Source: Brachionus koreanus (lineage: Eukaryota > Rotifera > Eurotatoria > Ploima > Brachionidae). From it: 64,000 nt of DNA. The notes beneath the pieces are model-generated. The model was not told the DNA's origin. It was given only the letters and a program-made list of their open reading frames with translations, and did no database searches. The number at the start of each line of letters is the position of its first letter. The first letter of the stretch is position 1. The stretch is taken from NCBI GenBank assembly GCA_016987375.1, contig PJRA01000016.1, positions 649,043 through 713,042 of the forward strand. The letters run 5' to 3'. Positions 62,520 to 64,000 of this stretch are shown here, in pieces. Position numbers and translations under genes: made by a program.

Positions 62520-63965
62520 TCAATTTTTTCTTAAATTTTTGCTCAAAATTATACGATTTAATTTGAAACTATTTGTGTTCAAAAAACTTGAATTACTTAG
62601 ATAAGGATTGGTGATATGCGCTGAGCTGTATGTGTTACTGTTATTATTTAGTTCTCTGATTGTCGTGCGAACAAAGCTGCTACTACGAGCATTTTTCTTT
62701 ATCATATTTGGATCAATTATGTCATAGGTCGAAGCATTGTTCAATTTAGGACATGCTCTTAGCGGAGAATTACTATTATTATTAACATTTTGAGTATTAG
62801 AACCATTTTTGGCCGATGCACTTGATTTGCTGTATTTTCCAAGCTTTTCAATCCAGTCAAACTGCCAGTCAATGGACGTCCATCCATTTGATTTCATCAA
62901 ATTCTCAAACAATTTTATTAACTTCTTGTAATCAGGACACTGAGTGAACTCCAAATCCCTGACATATCTCATGTATTCAGCGAATTCATTGGGAAAACCA
63001 TCGCACAACTGATCAATGCTCGTTTGCTGTTTTGTTTCGCCAATTTTTTTGTATCTTTCCTTAAGAGTGTCGGCCTTGAGGCCTTGCCATGGCAAACTGC
63101 CGCGCAAAAAATACATTATCATGTGTCCAATGGCCTCAAGATCATCTCTTCTGCTTTGCTCGCGGCCCAAATGGGTGTTTATGCTCATGTACCGGGCCGT
63201 GCCAGTCAGACTCTTGTGTTCCGAATAGGCAATGTGTTTTCCAGTCTCGGCATTTATGTACTCTTTGGCAAGGCCGAAATCTATTATGTGTATTGTTTGA
63301 TGCTTGTTAAGCGACTGTCTTCCGATTAGAAAATTTTCCGGCTTTATGTCACGGTAAATTATGTTCTTGGAATGAACATACTCGATTCGTTGTATCAATT
63401 GAATAGCTATCATGCACACTGTCTTTAAGCTAAATTGCCTTTTGCACAAATTAAACAGGTCTTCGAGACTGGCACCCAAAAGTTCCATTACCAATGTGTT
63501 GTATTTGCCGCTTTGGCCGTAAAAATACACATTCGGCAAGCCATCATTCGGACACAAACGCTTGTAAAACTTGTTTTCATTGCCTAACAATGGAGTTCTG
63601 GTATTCGATTTTTCGAATTTAATGGCCACGTTTTCATTATTGAGTAAATTTTTGCCCAAACGAAGCTCTCCGAAATTACCGCTGCCAATCTTGCGGCCGA
63701 CTTTGAAATTTTGACCAACAATTAGCTGACTAGTAGCACTGGACTGTGACGTTTGTTCGCTGGACGGCACTGAAGTCAATTTTGAGTTCAATTTTTGTGG
63801 AAAGCGAGCCCGTATGGATGCCACTGCTGTCTTGAAAAGCGGAGTTGTTGTACTAGCCGTATTAGAGGCGAACAAGTGCTGTGCTGATGAAAAAAATTTA
63901 CCCTTGGTCATTGTGTGTTCGTGTGCCATTTTTTCATTAGCTACAATGTTTGGCTTCCCAATCAT
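62520..63965 (-). CDS. CSNK1G: casein kinase 1 gamma
   Basis: An ORF of 481 aa. The kinase domain spans about 87-365, with [18 protein letters not shown] lysine Lys116 (VAIKFEK), [12 protein letters not shown] (Asp206), [10 protein letters not shown] (Asp229), [14 protein letters not shown] and [22 protein letters not shown]. The LRLGKNL and [12 protein letters not shown] details mark the gamma subfamily (fly gilgamesh), which phosphorylates LRP6 and other membrane targets. The N-terminus is Ser/Thr/Ala-rich. The C-terminal tail is Asn/Ser-rich and ends LSKNLRKN without the cysteine cluster used for palmitoylation in typical CK1 gamma. An AG precedes the ATG at 63965, so an upstream exon may exist outside the window. 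Confidence 0.92.
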   Translation of the reverse strand: MIGKPNIVANEKMAHEHTMTKGKFFSSAQHLFASNTASTTTPLFKTAVASIRARFPQKLNSKLTSVPSSEQTSQSSATSQLIVGQNFKVGRKIGSGNFGELRLGKNLLNNENVAIKFEKSNTRTPLLGNENKFYKRLCPNDGLPNVYFYGQSGKYNTLVMELLGASLEDLFNLCKRQFSLKTVCMIAIQLIQRIEYVHSKNIIYRDIKPENFLIGRQSLNKHQTIHIIDFGLAKEYINAETGKHIAYSEHKSLTGTARYMSINTHLGREQSRRDDLEAIGHMIMYFLRGSLPWQGLKADTLKERYKKIGETKQQTSIDQLCDGFPNEFAEYMRYVRDLEFTQCPDYKKLIKLFENLMKSNGWTSIDWQFDWIEKLGKYSKSSASAKNGSNTQNVNNNSNSPLRACPKLNNASTYDIIDPNMIKKNARSSSFVRTTIRELNNNSNTYSSAHITNPYLSNSSFLNTNSFKLNRIILSKNLRKN

Positions 63966-64000
63966 CTTATGTCTTGAAAGAATTTAATTTTAAATTTTTA

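Overview
The window is AT-rich DNA from a metazoan nuclear genome. It shows short spliceosomal introns (about 45-60 nt, GTAAG-like donors, AG acceptors) mixed with kilobase introns full of transposon debris. It also encodes mitochondrial RNase P, ciliary OFD1, Hedgehog acyltransferase and a PDZ-RGS-C1-DH-PH RhoGEF. Base composition, tiny introns and the mix of decayed mariner, MULE, LINE and Ginger-like elements would suit a small aquatic invertebrate such as a monogonont rotifer (Brachionus-like). That assignment is an inference, not proven here. There are two short assembly gaps, at 299-316 and 51644-51662.

Layout. 0.3-1.2 kb: a tRNA-derived SINE and a LINE remnant. 1.9-14.6 kb, minus: a large many-exon RhoGEF2-type gene whose introns hold two related foldback MITEs. 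17.6-18.8 kb: two tRNA-Val(AAC) genes. 18.9-20.7 kb, minus: HHAT in eight exons. 21.7 kb: a small secreted cysteine-rich peptide precursor. 23.2-25.2 kb: PRORP. 27.0-29.2 kb: DDX42. 29.8 kb: a MULE transposase scrap. 30.9-39.0 kb, minus: an unknown 175-aa protein, a secreted Tyr/Lys/Asn-rich protein, an unknown 152-aa three-exon gene, MRPL23, ADAT3 and VRK1. 41.4-46.5 kb, minus: OFD1, with a mariner fragment and foldback elements in its large intron. 47-48.1 kb: two convergent genes with a bacterial YbaY/YscW-like domain. 48.3 kb: a second small secreted peptide. 49.1-50.4 and 55.1-56.5 kb: two nearly identical RBBP4/Caf1-55 genes 6,066 bp apart. 56.7-58.3 kb: RIOK2. 59.1-61.2 kb: a complete-ended but internally deleted Ginger-like DNA transposon. 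62.5-64.0 kb, minus: casein kinase 1 gamma.

Most host genes are unrelated housekeeping or signalling genes, with no operon logic. Some share themes: tRNA maturation and modification (PRORP, ADAT3), nuclear or chromatin function (RBBP4, VRK1), RNA and ribosome biogenesis (DDX42, RIOK2, MRPL23), cilium and Hedgehog lipidation (OFD1, HHAT), and membrane or cytoskeletal signalling (RhoGEF2, CK1 gamma). The parts most worth a second look are the Ginger-like element, the YbaY-like pair, the RBBP4 duplicates with abrupt homology edges, the Tyr-rich secreted protein, the apparently zinc-less PRORP, and the 152-aa orphan gene. All exon boundaries were inferred by eye from splice consensus and phase, with no transcript data.
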